NCBI GenBank assembly: GCA_013396755.1
Contig: VWZF01003010.1
Coordinates: 240,955 to 304,954 of the forward strand
Reading direction: 5' to 3'
DNA from: Sclerurus mexicanus
Taxonomy: Eukaryota; Chordata; Aves; Passeriformes; Furnariidae
Length of the DNA: 64,000 bases
Shown: positions 50,001 through 63,617 of the stretch, in pieces
How positions within the stretch are numbered: the stretch's first letter is position 1
Layout: every line of letters starts with the position of its first letter
The notes under the pieces: model-generated
What the model was told of the DNA's origin: nothing
Databases searched by the model: none
The model's input: the letters and a program-made list of their open reading frames with translations, nothing else
Position numbers and translations under genes: made by a program

Positions 50001-52060
50001 TATGGAAGACAGGGCTCAAGAAACTGGAGTACTTTTTAGTATCGTATTTTGGTCTCATCCAGCATGTGGCCTCATGCACTCTCTAGCTCTGCACTGGATA
50101 CAAAATTATTTTTTTCTTCTCTCCTTCTCCTCCCTTGTGGGGATTTCATAACAGTTGTTTAAAATTGTTTGCTACCTTTCAGAGTTTACCTTCATGATAC
50201 TACTATGAAGAAATGCAAAATCACTGTCTCTGGTTTACATGCATAAAAACTGAGACAAAGACTAATATGAGCATTCTCAAATGTGTCATTTAATTTGGGA
50301 TTCCCAACTCAAAAAATTTGTGTTTGGCATGTTCACAATACTTTCTCTGTTCAGAGCAGAGGTCATCTTAACTTCACACACAGCTGTGGGAAGTCTGCAG
50401 TTCTAACAACCAGATCTCTGATCCAAAATATTGAGGCTTCCCATGGAAGTAACTTGACTGTCAACAGATGAAATCTCTGGACATGAAGCCTCTAGACATC
50501 CAGTTCTTCTGCATGACACCCACCCACCAGAGCTCTACAGACAACCATTTTCTTCACCCACTTTCCTTATCACAGGTACGAGACATCTTTTCATTCCTAC
50601 AACACATAAGCAAAGAGGATGTCCGCCTACAGTCACCACATTGCTCAGATACGTCAGCACAGCACGAGATGTCCATTGCAATGAATCAGATATGGGTTCT
50701 AAAATGAAAAGTAATGACATCATAGAGACAGTGCTATGCAGATTAGGAACTAGAGTGATGATTAAGTTGTAGACGCATTGCTTGGCATTTTGTGACATTC
50801 CTCTTCTGAGTTCTCAGCCAGAGTGTAATGCATATGTCATTTATCTTGGGTTTATTTGTATGTTTTGCCCAGTTCCAACTTCTTTGGTTTACCTTGGCTA
50901 GTTTATTTTGATTTTCTGTCCCTCCATTGTACCCATGATGGAACAAAGCCAGCTCTCATCATGGAAATCACCACATAAACAGTTTAGACTTGTTGGGGTC
51001 CAAACAACTAGCAAAAGGGTCTTCCTATAGATCATATTCAGCAACATTAATTTCAGCCATTGGTATTGCTGCAATCTGTAGTTCTCCCTTCCAGATGGGT
51101 TGGGCTAAAAACAGATCTTACCAAAGTAAGCAGAGTTTGAAAATCCAGCCCTTATAATGTATGATTTCTTTTGACAGGATACTGTTAAGACCCTCCATTT
51201 TCATCTGTCTCTCTCTAAGCAGGGCCCCTCCACCAAGGTGTTTGCATTGGAAAGCATGTATTACATGCATAAGGTTTTTCTCATGCACTCCCTAGGGTAG
51301 ACACTATCACTGAGAATCTCAAAACAGCCCCACTTAACTTCATGGTAATGGGCTATCTGAATTCCTGAAACAGCTTTGACAATCTTGACTTGCAAGCACT
51401 ATTGTTTGAAAACTATGACAGTCTGCCTTGGTGGTGATATGAATAATAATGATAAAATGCAGCATATATGCATTGGCCTTTTAACTTAGGCTTGACTGGA
51501 GACTTAGGAAGCCCATCTTCCTGCAAAACTGCCTATGCGCACAACAGTGCAAAGGTTGCAGAAGGAAATCTTTTGACTGTTGAGGTAGGATCGAGCCAGG
51601 ATTACAGGCTTTTTATTTGATGTGTACTAAATTTAAAAAATAAAAAATTAAAAGAAATAAAACCAAATATGAAACAACAAAGAAAAATAGCCCAACAATG
51701 TGCTTGATGAGTTTAAGACCTACAGGAAAATATTTAATATCACACAACAATGAAAGGAATTGGTATGAAGTATAAATGGCAAAGCAGTGAAAAGAACTGA
51801 CACAAAACATACTGGCAAGTACAGCAACACCCACACAATCAAAAGCATTCAAGGAAATTAAAAAGAGAATCAAATGACTAAAGATCTAGCTATGCAAGAG
51901 AGTTGTATTGTAAAAGTAATCTCCATCCGCAGCTATCCCAGGGATTTGAATGCGCTGGAATTTCAGGACTAGGTTGAATCAGTTGGCAAAAAAGAAATAA
52001 AAACTAGGAGGAGAATGAGAACTCAGAAACACAATAAAATACCCGATTGAGCTTCTTTAG

Positions 52061-52732
52061 TATATCTGTATTTCAGTAGTCACATTTAGAGGTAGATTTG
52101 ACCCCAAAACTCTGGGGGTTAGATTTTGGGGTGCTTTGAAATTAATGAGATATCACAGCCAAGTTTGTATTTGGCCTCAGTCCCAAGCAAAAAATTCTAA
52201 ATCCAATCCTTTCCAAACTTTGGCTGTTCAGTTTAACACCCCAGTTTTGGATCCAAATCCAGCATTTCAAATGAGTCTTTACTTCTGTCACTTCATATCA
52301 TGTCACAAAGCAAGAGCATACAGCTGGATGCAATGTAATAATGAGACAAAACATAACAGACACTGCAATGGCTACCTTTACAATTTAAATGCTCTGGGGT
52401 TTTTTTGTGTGATTGGCTGTGCACTGAGGATTTTTGGAAACTCAGGGTGTAAAATGCAGGAATGCCCAGTGAGCCTCATGCAGTTCCATGACAGCATTTG
52501 TCTCTTAGTTACAGCAAGGGTAATGTTATCAGCACCAAGCAACCCAGAAGAAAATTATCAATTGGTTACCAAGAAACCTAATGATTTCATCAATATTATT
52601 TTACCAGTTACAAAGGTCATTTGGAGAAGTAATGCCACACGAAATGTGCTTGTGAAGTGGGTGATGTGTGGGTGGCTGTTAAGGGTCAACACTTCATTTC
52701 TCATTTCTTTAATTGATACTTCTGAATGAGTA
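52061..52732 (+). other. 223-codon open frame, unknown (longest in window)
   Basis: Between an in-frame TAG at 52058-52060 and a TGA ending at 52732 there are no stops for 223 codons. The first start-like codon is TTG at 52136 and the first ATG is 52145 (about 195 codons). The translation is Cys-, Asn- and Phe-containing with one hydrophobic stretch (NALGFFCVIGCALRIFG) and no motif or family I recognise. Base composition is ordinary for the window. A stop-free run of this length is rare by chance in DNA of this composition, though with two strands and 64 kb one such run is not impossible. No flanking splice sites, LTRs or LINE landmarks were recognised. Confidence 0.15.
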
Positions 52733-54786
52733 TTAATTGAGCTGCAATGAGAAGAGTGTGCAGTTTGACAATGCAAGTGACAGGATGGAAGTGCCATTTG
52801 CAGAATGTATATAACCACAGCTAACACCCTCAAAGCGTTAATTCCATTTTATGTCTTTCACATTTAATAGCAAATTTGCCATTTAATCTTTAAGACAGAA
52901 GTTACTTATTCTCAATCTACCTCTCACTTGCACTGATATAATCTCATGCCACTCAGACTGGCCTGTGGCATGAAGCACATCACACTTTCAAATCAGGTCC
53001 ATTTTTTCATTAGCTCATATCCTTCCTGAGATGCCCTCCTTTACAGATGGCTGATCAGCAATCAACACTAGTTTGTTTCAATCAGAAAAGCAGCCGTAAC
53101 TTCTCATTTAAAGACTGTTCCTGGAGAAGCGCATTAGTCGAAGGAATAAAGCTGGCACTGGGGCAACACTGGCTCTCACAACTGATTTCTTTTTAGGATT
53201 TTTTTTTAAAGAGATATACCTCTTTTTATGTGGAGACCTGTTTTTTATTTTAAAGGCAAGCATAATGAAATCCATGCCTTTGCATGTTTCAGGGAGCCCT
53301 TCATGTAGTGTGCCAATAGACTGTGAATCTGAAGAGTGAATACAAAAGGTAGTAAAAGTCTAGGAGGAAGCCAGGGAATAGTTCCCATATGTATGTGCTG
53401 ACACTTTCTCCCTCTCTGTTTCTCCTCCAGCAATGCAGTGTATTACCCTTTGAGCCTACTTGACTAAGGTTAAGCATTTACACCTCTTCAGAGGACAGTC
53501 AGTCAACTCAGGGAGACACTGATTTTCATAGCAGGAGACTTCAAAATGATTTCTTCTCTGCTTGGGCAGCTCAAAACACACGTGCACAGAAGCAAAGGTC
53601 AGATGTCATCCAAGTGGCAGGAGAGTGCCAGCTGAACGCTTGGGATATATTTTTATATTGGCCTCGGCTCAGCCTCCAATTCTGCAGGAATCTACTTGGC
53701 ACCCACAGTTCTCTCCAGTGCATTAACCCTGGGTGCAAATGATAGGATTTAGCCTTCCAGGCACTGACTTGCGGGTGCAGTCAGATAGCTAGATAACTTA
53801 ATAATATCATTTGTGCTCACAGTTAACTGCAGGTAGAAAAGAAAGCTGGAGTGACTAGGAAAAGAGAGAAAAACAGAGAGAGGTCTTTTCTATCTCCTTT
53901 CCCCCACCCCCTTCCTCCCACAAATCAGATTTCTTGTATTCAGTGAGGAATTGCTTTTTAGCTTACAGTTCAGAAAATACAGAGCTTCTCATCACTTCTT
54001 CTCCTGTGGTGGCCGTTTGCAGCTGAGTGCATCAGTCTCCTGCTCAGTCTTTTTCCTTCTGTTTGCACAAGCTGGCAACCTTTCTTTCCTTACTCCCTTT
54101 CTTTCCCTACTTCCTGCTTTCTCCTCTTTCATGTCACACACATACTTGCTTTTATATTTCAGCTCATCCCAGAGGTAACTTTTGGCTGTTTCCATCTGTC
54201 CCTACTCTTCTGTATTTTAATTGCTTGTTAATTCTGTATGTTGGTTGGGTTTTTTTCAGATCATCTTTTACCCGCCAAGCCCATATTCTTTAGGCCTCTC
54301 CTCACATCCCTAACGTCATGCTGCTCTGCCCTCTCCCAGTTTCTTAAATGCAACCAGTCCTATCTGCAAAGAAACTGAGGAGAAATCTGGCTCCCTGCAC
54401 ACTTGCCCCTGTTCATGTTTTATACAGCTCGTATGATGTCATCCACATCAGCACCTCATCCATGATTGCAGAGGGATAGCACTGGATGGTGATTGGTGCA
54501 CACTCATGGAAGCAGGGACTCAGAAAGGACCCCACCACTAACTCAGGTCTGTGGATGCAAAGAATACACAAAAAGAAATTAATAAAATTATGGAGGTAAA
54601 ACCAGCATTGGCAATAGGCACCCTGGAGAGGCCAGAGCTACTCTTAACCAGTGGCTGTGATGCACCTTGCATGCCTTCTTGAGTTTCCATAAGATCCTGC
54701 TACTTTATACCTAAACCAAATGTGAGCTGTGTCCAAAGATACTCTAAAACTTAATTACTCCTCCAGTTTAGTAGGAAGCCAGTGCT
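52733..54786. other. Non-genic stretch with polypurine/polypyrimidine blocks
   Basis: No recognisable gene. Bases 53853-53890 are purine-rich and directly precede a pyrimidine-rich block (53884-53920). A further pyrimidine-rich run lies at 54083-54131. Frames through these blocks (for example 53951-54178) look protein-like only because of composition. Confidence 0.55.
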
Positions 54787-55205
54787 CAAATGGCTGAATT
54801 ATGCCATTTGGAAAGGACAATTGGTTATTACACTTATCAGATTGTTTGTGACAGGAATGGGTTAATTTTCCTAACCTTTTCTGTTCTTGTTCCACTCGTA
54901 GGGTTGTCAAAAGGATGGATAAACGTGTTGCTATTTTCTGGTTTTGTTTCAGTGTCTATCACGAGAGTGGACCAATTTCATACCATTTGCTGCTTTCATT
55001 ACTGTCTCAGGGTTGTCACAAGAATTGATAAATTTCAGACTGTTTTTCTTGTCCTCATTACAATCTTAAGGTTGTCATGAGAATGAATTGATTTTGTGCC
55101 ATTTTCTGTTCTCATTACAGTCTTTGTCATGAGAATGGCTTCATTTGGGGCCATTTTTGTTCCTGTTACTTACAATCTTTTGTCACAAGAACAGGGATTA
55201 TTTGA
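54787..55205 (+). repeat. Diverged tandem array, ~56-bp unit
   Basis: A ttgtcacaagaat-type word recurs at 54846, 54904, 54957, 55013, 55072, 55124 and 55180, giving spacings of 58, 53, 56, 59, 52 and 56 bp. Within each unit it is followed by a gccattttctgttctcatta-like segment (for example 55098-55117). A further diverged partial unit starts near 54787. That makes seven to eight copies, strongly eroded, so an old minisatellite or an array inside a dead mobile element. The frame at 54790-55080 is a by-product of the array. I recognise no named repeat family. Confidence 0.8.
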
Positions 55206-55244
55206 TGAAAATGAGAAGACAGCATCTCAGACACTGAGATTCAG

Positions 55245-55292
55245 GGATAACTTGTTCTTGTGACAGAGATCATAACGAGGACAGAAAGCAGT
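55245..55292 (-). repeat. Inverted copy of the 56-bp array unit
   Basis: The minus strand reads ctgctttctgtcctcgttat, then a few bases, then tgtcacaagaaca: the same order of words as the direct units at 54846-55205. tgtcacaagaaca at 55181-55193 and its exact complement at 55253-55265 form a perfect 13-bp inverted repeat. The array therefore changes orientation within about 60 bp of its right end. Confidence 0.7.
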
Positions 55293-58200
55293 ACAGAGTG
55301 TATCCATTCTCAGGATGTTTTTAAAGGCTGTGATTTTATGACCCTGATTGTGCCACCTGGCTTCACCAGGAGGAGATTTTACCACTTTCATTGTAGTAAC
55401 CAGTACTTCATTCATGCTGCTGGTAGAGTTCTCCCTACTCAGTAAGGGAAAATATATTTATAGAGGGGCTATCAGAACGATTGCAGATGAACAATATGGA
55501 AAAATTTCAGGATAGGCTTTGGTAATCCCAGGAACACATATTTCAATCTCCAGCTGGAGACTTTAGGTGCTTTTCACAGGATTCAGGTAGGGGTCACCAC
55601 AATGAAGGCTGTCATTGGGTACAGCACTGAATTTTGGTGGATTAAATACACAGAAGAGATGTGGGTTTGGGTGCCTGGCTGATCTTAGGTTTGTCTAAGT
55701 TGCCCATGTAGCCAGCTTGATCTGGGAGCTCTGGGACACTGAGTTCAAATGAAGGTAAACCAGCAACTGCAAACAAGTGCCTACAACTCATCTAACAGTG
55801 AGTTACTGCAAATGAAAGGGCACAAGTTAGAGATCAAGGCATGTACAACATGCAGGGCCCAGAAAACCTAGAAGTAATTACTGCATTCTCAAAGGTGATC
55901 AAAGAGAAGCAGCAAGAAATGATAAATAAAGCAGAGACTCATACAGCACATGGGGAGGGAGTGGGAATGAAATAGGCATCACAATAAGACTGAAGCTGTG
56001 GACATGGAAAATGAGAAAGCAGTTGTGGAGGAGGGGAGAAGAAGCTACAGCAGAAGGAAGAGTGCTAAAGCATAGCCAAACACTCAGAAATAAGTCAGAT
56101 TGGTTTGTGTAAGGCAGAGAACCAAAAGAAAGGACAAGAAAAGGAGAAAACTAAAGAAGAAAAATAAGCCATGGTGGGATCGACAAGGGAGCCACATTTA
56201 TTGTTATGATAAGCAAGTGGAAACCTACTGCCTTGAAAGAAGTTTATTAACTGCCTTTGGGCTCATCAGCTTTTATTTTGCAGCAACTAAGATTTTATTC
56301 CTGATTTTTCACTCCTGGTTCCATCAGAAACTGAATATAGGATGCATGTACGGGATTTCCTCTGGCAGGCCTCCCAAGATGAGATCCAAAGAAAAGGAAA
56401 AGGTGACTTAGGAGCCGTTGCTGTAAGGAGGATTCAAGCTGTGAAACAGCCCAAAAGGAGACCATGCTAACTGGAATACACCACAGGAACTGCTTGGGTA
56501 ATTATCCTGCAAAGCTGTCTGGGAAACCATCAGAAAACCTATCAGAAAGTAAGTGTACCTGAGCAATGAAAGACATTACCAGTAAAAGAAAAGTGAGGAG
56601 GACGGACACTCCCCACTGGCTAAGTAAAATAAAGTAAGAATGCTGCAATAAATAGACCTGACAGATGACACCTGGTATTTCCTGGGCCGATTTCTATGAA
56701 CATTTTATTGATCTTTTACATTCTGATTTGTCCATCAGAGCCTATGATCCTTTGCTTTGTCTGTCTCATACCTCCCCCCACCCCCTACCCCCACATTTAC
56801 CATATGTACCTAATCTCACTGCTCTGCCATCTGCCATTGTTTGAAGTATATGGGAATCTAAGTTTAATCACAAAAATGGTAGCCCTGGCTGTGTATACTA
56901 TATGAATGTTCAACTTTCACAAGATGAAGTGACCTCCAAATGGCTTACTGCTTTTCATTAATTTCTCTGTATAATTGAACATTTTTCGGCATCTCATTTA
57001 ACAAACTGTTAAGCTCCTTATTGCACAGAAGGGCCATGTGATGCGCAGGGATTCTGAAATGCTTCCCCTCATTCACTGTTCTCCTACTAATATCCTGGGC
57101 ATTATTAGTAGTTCACAAAGCCAGCACATTTTCTTTTTGATAAGTGTCCCTGTTCTGCCCTCCTTTGTCCACCTCCAAATGCTGCCTAGTACTTACAAAG
57201 AATAAAGCTGTGCTGCCTAACTAGCCTGGTGCTTTGGATTGCTACCCCTACTCACTCAGTTGCCTGTAAGGGGATGTACTTATATCATGAAAGATAAATC
57301 CCAGCTAGAAATACAGGTCCCTGACAACCTAATCACTGAAACCCTGTCAAGTAACCCCTAATTTTAAAGCAAGTGGTTAATTCCCAGCAAATTGATTTAT
57401 GCACTGTTTGAGGTTTGGTGAGTTGTGTTGTTCATCTGTTATTACCACAAACTCAGCTCAGCCTATTCATTTAGACCACTGACACAACACAGTGCATCTC
57501 CCAAGAAAATGTCCTTTGTCAGCACATCTAGAATTTGCTAATTAAATCAACGATGACATTATTCACTTTCTGAAAAAAGCAACTTCTCTCTCCTGCCACC
57601 CTTAATACACGTGTGTGCATAAACATGTACACACCCAAGTATAGTTTTTAACTGGCATTTGTAAATGTGTTTAGTCCAAAACTTTGAATGATGTTTATTA
57701 ACTGTTTTAATCAGTTCTAGATCATCTGGCCACCTCACTAGACATGTACTTTCTATACGCCTATAAACTCAGTAACCTCTAAAGTGTGTGTGCACCTGTG
57801 TGTGCATGTGTGTGTGAATGTGGCAACAGAGAGAGGAACCAAATGATGCTCATAAGTTATTGTGAGTCTTACTTTTTCAGAGCACACCCCAAAGTGTGAA
57901 CTTCATTAAAATATTAGCGTTGGTCAGCAAGTTCTTTTCTCATCTGTATTGTTGCAGCTGAAGACAATTCAAAACACCGAAAAGACAGGTCAGCCCCCAA
58001 GCCCCGTAATTACAGGTCCATAATATCACTATAACTCCTTGTACTATTTAAGGTGCAGACAACAGAAGAACATAGAAACTAATCTTTTTCATGCATCCAG
58101 TAAATTCTTCAAAGAATGCTTCTTCCCTTCAGAGGCTAAAACCTCTGAAAAAGTGACCAAAAAATTCTGTCTGTACTCAGACTCTTGCTTGTCTAGGCGT

Positions 58201-61200
58201 TAGGTGAACATGGAAGCCTGTATCTGCCACATAGATATGCTTTGACAAAGGCCCTTGGTTGTGCTTGGGGTACTGTTTGCCTTGCAGAACCACCTTAATT
58301 TGGTAGTACATTCCCCTGGGTGCACAATATGGCTTTTACCCCCATGTTAAATCCCAAATTTCTGCAGCTGCTCTGCACCATACTCATCTCTCATACACCA
58401 TGCTCTGCAGGCTTATTATACCTGGGGTGTTTGCAATGCAACTGAGAAAAAAGGTATCAGTGACACTCTATCTCCAGCTCAAAAAGGTATTCTTGTGTGG
58501 CTTGTGGTATCACTTTACCTTTGTGATGGGTTCCTTATGCCCCATCACCAGACCAGAACAAGTCTATTCTTCCAAGGAAATAAACAAGAAGATGACAAGG
58601 AAATTGGAAGTCCTTTAAAAACAAAATGGCTCTATCACTCTGATCCATACATAAAGCATGGCAACTTACAGTTAACCTCAGCCCCGAATTTCAGGATAGC
58701 AGCTGTTTTTTTATGCGAGGACTCAGTTAAACTCAAATTTCATTTTTCAAGATAAACTGACCCTCAGAAGGCCTCAGAAAAATAAAACCAAAAAGAAACA
58801 CTAGACACCACGCTATAACTTTCTTTTTCAAAGACAGGTTGGCCTGCATACAGTTTTGCTGTATACCTACTGTCTTCTGGCTGGCAAAGACTCTCCAATA
58901 TCACTATTTATGACTGACCCATATGTGTCACTACTGAGATTTAAATGGTGCATGGTACCATCCCTTCCAAGCAGGTCTTGAGGTAGCACCTCCTTAATCA
59001 AATCCAAAGTATCCTTGATTTTTTTCATTCTATTTAATTCTGTTTATTGAAGCCATTTAATACCCTTGTTTAGGCAAATACAATCCTGATGTATGCTCTT
59101 GGCTCGCTGTGGAAAGGTTACAGCATTTCATGCTTTCATTCTTCATATCTGAAGCAGCCGTGCAGTTTTTCCACCAACTCATTGCTTGCTAATGAACTTT
59201 TTTTTTTTTAAAGCAGCCTGTCATTTTGTTTAATGTTGCAAAATAAGGCAGTCTTTAAGTGGGATCTGATTTTGCTAAGAGATGTCTAAACTTAAGTGAG
59301 ATAATGGATGTAACAAAATACCACCAAATATGACAGCTTTGTTCTGCCAATGTAATTTGCTGATTCTGGAAACCAAACGCAGAACAGTCTGTGCCAGTCT
59401 TAGAAAAGAGGCTTGTTTGACAGATATAAACCTGCTTAAATATCAGCATACACTACATTAAATAGCAGACTTCTGCATTCATTTGTGGGTTTTAGTCACT
59501 TGTCATAACACAGGGTTTTTATTTTATTTAAAATCTCTCATTGCTCCTATCACTCTGGTGCCCAAGCACAGTTGGCTGTTTCCCCTCCCCCACACCTAAA
59601 GCTGGAAGGGGATGTTTCTTGACGGAGACACCAAACTTCTCTAATTATAATAGTGTTAAAAATCATAACTACCTGTTCATTCATTTCAGAAGAAGAAAGG
59701 TTTCCACCTGCTGTGTTGTGGAGAAACCCTGGGTCAGACTCGATCACATTCTTTCTGCAGGTGAAGAACAAGGCACACATTTTGTAAGAAAGTTGAGAAG
59801 CACAGACCGTTTAGAAACCGCTGGTTTTCTCCTGTTGACTACATGTCACACAGAGATGCCCTGAACCACAAGAGCCATTGGTTTTTCCTGGTAGTCAGAC
59901 TCTCAGTGGTCTATAACAATATATCCAGATTCATAGTTCAGATTCATAGTTTTAAAGTATCTGACCAAAAGTTTTTGGATTTACCATGCTTCTGCATTCA
60001 TTTGGATTTTTTAATATTCCCCAACACATATACATATATATAGACATACCAGGCTATCTTCTGTTTATTTGCTATTGACACTTCCACATTTATCAGGCTT
60101 ATTTCACCTTACCTTAAACCTTGTCTTCCACAGTTCTTTCCCCCCTTTTGCGTTTCTCCCATATTACCTTTTTACAGTCTCCATTTTTCATATTTAAAGT
60201 TTTAAGATGTTTGGACCTTGGTTTTTAACAGCAACATATTTCTTCACTTAAACATTGGTAAGGTTTTTGTGACTTTCTACATGCCGAATCTGACACTTTC
60301 AAGTAAAATTAACTGTAATTGTCACATATTATATGTTGCCAATATTTCCACAATAAATTCTGTCCAGGAATGTGATGTTGGCAACCCTTTCTCCTGCAAA
60401 AGAGGTGTGTTCAAAATGATCGCCTGTATTATAACTCTCCTGCACTCAGACTAGTTTGCCTTCAGACACTTAGGATCAGAACATCAAATGATGATATTTT
60501 TTAGATCAACAAAAATTAATAGTGCTATGACATTTCATGTCATTGAAGGATATGCATCTAAATATGCTGTTCTGATCCTATTGAAAAGAAGAGGAATTTT
60601 TCTACAGACCTGAATTTCACTTTATTCTTACTTACATGGATTAAACTCAGTGAAATCATATTTTTTTGATTTATTTGAATCAATCTACTTACAAGTGTAT
60701 TATTTTAATAGAAAATGAAGCTATTTTTAAGTTAAATGAGTGATTTATGGGGGGAAACTATATCATTATTAAAAGGAAAGACAGAAGTAAATCTACCCCC
60801 ACAATTCACAGTTGCATCCCGCAATCCAGAAAATATCTTTCATATTCTGGTATTCAGCAGATATTTCTGGTTGTGTTACCAGTCTTACTTTGCAAAGATA
60901 TGATATTTTAAATGTAAATGAATAAAGCAATTAAGCCAAAACCTCTTCAGAAAACCAAGTCAGTTACCAGTCCTCTCTTTCCCTATCCCACTAAAACTCA
61001 TGTTGTGCAGAGTCAGTGGCTTATTCATGCCACTTCTTTCAGTCACATAGCAGAAGGAATCAAGAGACCTTTCCTTGGCCACTGAGGCCATGTAACTGTC
61101 CTCTCATTATGGAGCTGAAAAGCCCCAAAAGGCTGAATATAGAATCATAATTCTGGCCACAGTTTAGTCTCTGGAGACCCTCTTGTTCTTTCCAAATGGG

Positions 61201-62329
61201 TAGGACATGTGACGTTTACTAATTTTCTTCATGAACCTGACAATGTCAAACACCTTGGAACCAGCAGAGCCCTGCCTGTGAAAAAGCATGGGGGACACAG
61301 CACAGTTTGGGCAGGAACAGCGCAGAGGAATGAAACCCTCATGTAAATCTTGTTTCTCCCCAAAGAAGCACCAGTGAAACATAATGAAGGTCTCCCACCC
61401 TACAAGCATGTACTAGGCAGGATGGAGGGTGCTGGGTGGAGGAAGAGGGCTCATCTTTAAAGAGTGGACCTTAAAAATCAGTGAGGTTTGCACACTGCAA
61501 GTATTAAACTGAAGGAGTGAGCAGGATCAGAAAACTAAGCACTTTAAGTACTGTCCTCTGACAAGAACAGCTATTCAGATTAGATATTGATAGCATGCCT
61601 ATATTTATAGCTACTGCTAAATGACCCAAGATGGATAATTTTCTTTGATAAAGAGAAACCTTGTAATTTTACACATTTTAGCAAAATTGCAAATTACTGG
61701 TAATCTAGCAGTGGGATTTCTTACTTCAGTTTAAAGTAGTAAACCTCTCTCTCATTCTGCTTATAAAATTCCTCTGCCTCAAAGACTTAGGATAGAGCAC
61801 CTTTATTACTATTTAAGTCAGAAGCATGAGCAAAGTATATTTTTATGAAATCTCAGTTCCTTCTGAAAAGACTTCCTGGAAGTTTTGACATGCATCCTTT
61901 TAGGAGTGGCCAAGGTGGGGAAGAAAATTCTGACTTGGCACAGCATAGAACAAGTCTGAAGGTCAATTTACTTTTGTCCTGGTAGGTTTCTACAGGAACC
62001 ATGCAAATTCAGTGATGCTGGGTTATTTTCCTCAAGATAGATAGACTAACAAATCCCAGAAATTTTAGGTTCATATTTAATTTGAGCAGTGACAATGAAA
62101 GGCAACTGCTTTAGTTTAACCCTTCATATCTTCAGCACCCACAAACTATACGCTTACAAAAATAAAGATGACTCAACACGTAAAACTTCCAATTATAGTT
62201 CCCACCGATTTTGTCATAGATTAATCTGACCGAAGGAGAGATAGTGCAGGAGCTCTGTATTATTTTTCCATTGGACACTAATTTTAAAACAGTAAAATCT
62301 AAACATTAGGTAACATCATAGTAATCAGT
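55293..62329. other. Long non-genic stretch, no gene recognised
   Basis: Frames of up to 107 codons without recognisable motifs. TG-rich simple sequence lies at 57784-57815. A purine-rich run at 56119-56160 gives a spuriously basic frame. A 13-bp tandem duplication (agattcatagtt) occurs near 59928-59953, and an A/T-rich segment with taatattttt-type words covers 60480-60760. A weak CTCF-like word lies near 55350-55365. Nothing coding is supported. Confidence 0.55.
57784..57817. repeat. Imperfect (TG)n tract
   Basis: gtgtgtgtgcac, then ctgtgtgtgcatgtgtgtgtg: an interrupted TG dinucleotide repeat that is mostly alternating purine-pyrimidine. Confidence 0.85.
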
Positions 62330-62394
62330 GGTGTTGGATCCAGGGTTGGACTTGATGATCTCAGAGGTCTCTTCCAATCCAGTTGATTCTATGA
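62330..62394 (+). mobile_element. CR1: CR1 LINE, extreme 3' end
   Basis: About 65 bp of the CR1 3' terminus in sense orientation: gtgttggatccagggttgga, cttgatgatctcagaggtct, cttccaatccagttgattct, ending gattctatgat. The very short 5'-truncated form is typical of CR1 insertions. No coding capacity. Confidence 0.9.
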
Positions 62395-63617
62395 TCTGCT
62401 GATTAGTGCTCAAAAGCAAGACCTGCAGACAGATATAAAGGTGATTAGTGAGATCTTAGCCCTTTTTTCCCCAAAGGGTCCCAGAAGCCTAGAATCACTG
62501 GTCTATGACACAGATGGAAATCTGCTACTCAGAATCCTAGGGGGAAGAAAATGCACTTTATTACTAAAACTATTCAAAACAATCCATCCTTCTTGAAGAC
62601 CAAAACTGAGAGAAGCTATTTAAAGTGAATTTAATGTGACTTCCGGTGTAAAGGATGTGAAGCCAAAAGGAGAAGTTAAAAAAAAAATCAGTGCAAGCCA
62701 GGAGTCAGAGAACCACCCACTCACCTAGGCAAGCCAGAGAAGAGTGCAGGAGACACAGCTGCCAGATAAAATACATTACAAACTGAACAAGATCCAAAAC
62801 ATTGATGATTCCAACCATCAGCAGAAACAGGAGAACCACGAGAATTTAACTACATCTGCAGAGAGTCTAAACCTGAATTAAAAATGAGGACTGACTTCTC
62901 AGGTCAAACAAGCATACAAGATCATCACCAGGAATCCAAGCAAAATAGAGACTTAATTCCTGTATTTTTACTCTTGCCAAGTTGTTCATACTATACAAAT
63001 TATCCCGTTGACTTGAACAAGGCTACACAAGTCACAGAGTCCTATTCAAAATAAATTGAGGCACTAAATTTGAGTATGGAGTGTGGTAATTTACTTTCAA
63101 CCTGTTTGAACACAGCTAGAAAGAAGATGGATGACATAAACAAGGCTGTATAATGGATAAGGGTGGACACCGAGTTGAGAGCTCAAGACCAGTCCAAAAA
63201 CAAAGGCCTCCTCACAGACTCTTGGGGGAAGGACTATCTCCTGGATTCCCTCTCATCTATAGAGCAGTTTCAGATGCACCGCTGCACACACATTGGGCAG
63301 GATGCCTCATCTCTCACCACCTGCAAAAGGAGAGATTTCTGCTAATATGAGAGTCCTGCTGATCCAACAGAGCTGTTGCTGACATACAGAGGGGAAAGCC
63401 CAGACCTGGAACTGTATGTCCTAGCTTTTGGTTGACCAACAGCCTTGGAAGGTGACCTTGATCCAATACAGCTGTGGAAACTGTAATGTCTGCAGGCCCT
63501 CTAGAGAAAGGATTTGCTAAGAACGGCCATCATCAGCCACCTGTTGGGGCTCCAGATCTCAGACAAGTATGTATTAGACTCCAGGGTCTCATACAGGAAA
63601 CTAGCTGCACACTAAGG
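62395..63617. other. Non-genic stretch between CR1 fragments
   Basis: Short overlapping frames only (65 codons or fewer). Several segments are purine-rich (62600-62900). No repeat or gene recognised. Confidence 0.55.

Larger units (their letters stand above)
39001..52060. other. Long non-genic stretch, no gene recognised
   Basis: Frames of up to 134 codons, none recognisable. It contains a GATA microsatellite (41126-41150), an A/C-rich run (about 42275-42330), and a CpG-containing segment with a consensus TATA box (43905-44110). The minus-strand 134-codon frame at 49193-49597 and the plus-strand 91-codon frame at 44627-44902 show no known motif. Confidence 0.5.

Noticed and set aside
54027..54293. 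Plus-strand frame rich in L, F and S resembling a membrane protein
   Set aside because: It is produced by a pyrimidine-rich tract; composition explains the hydrophobic look.
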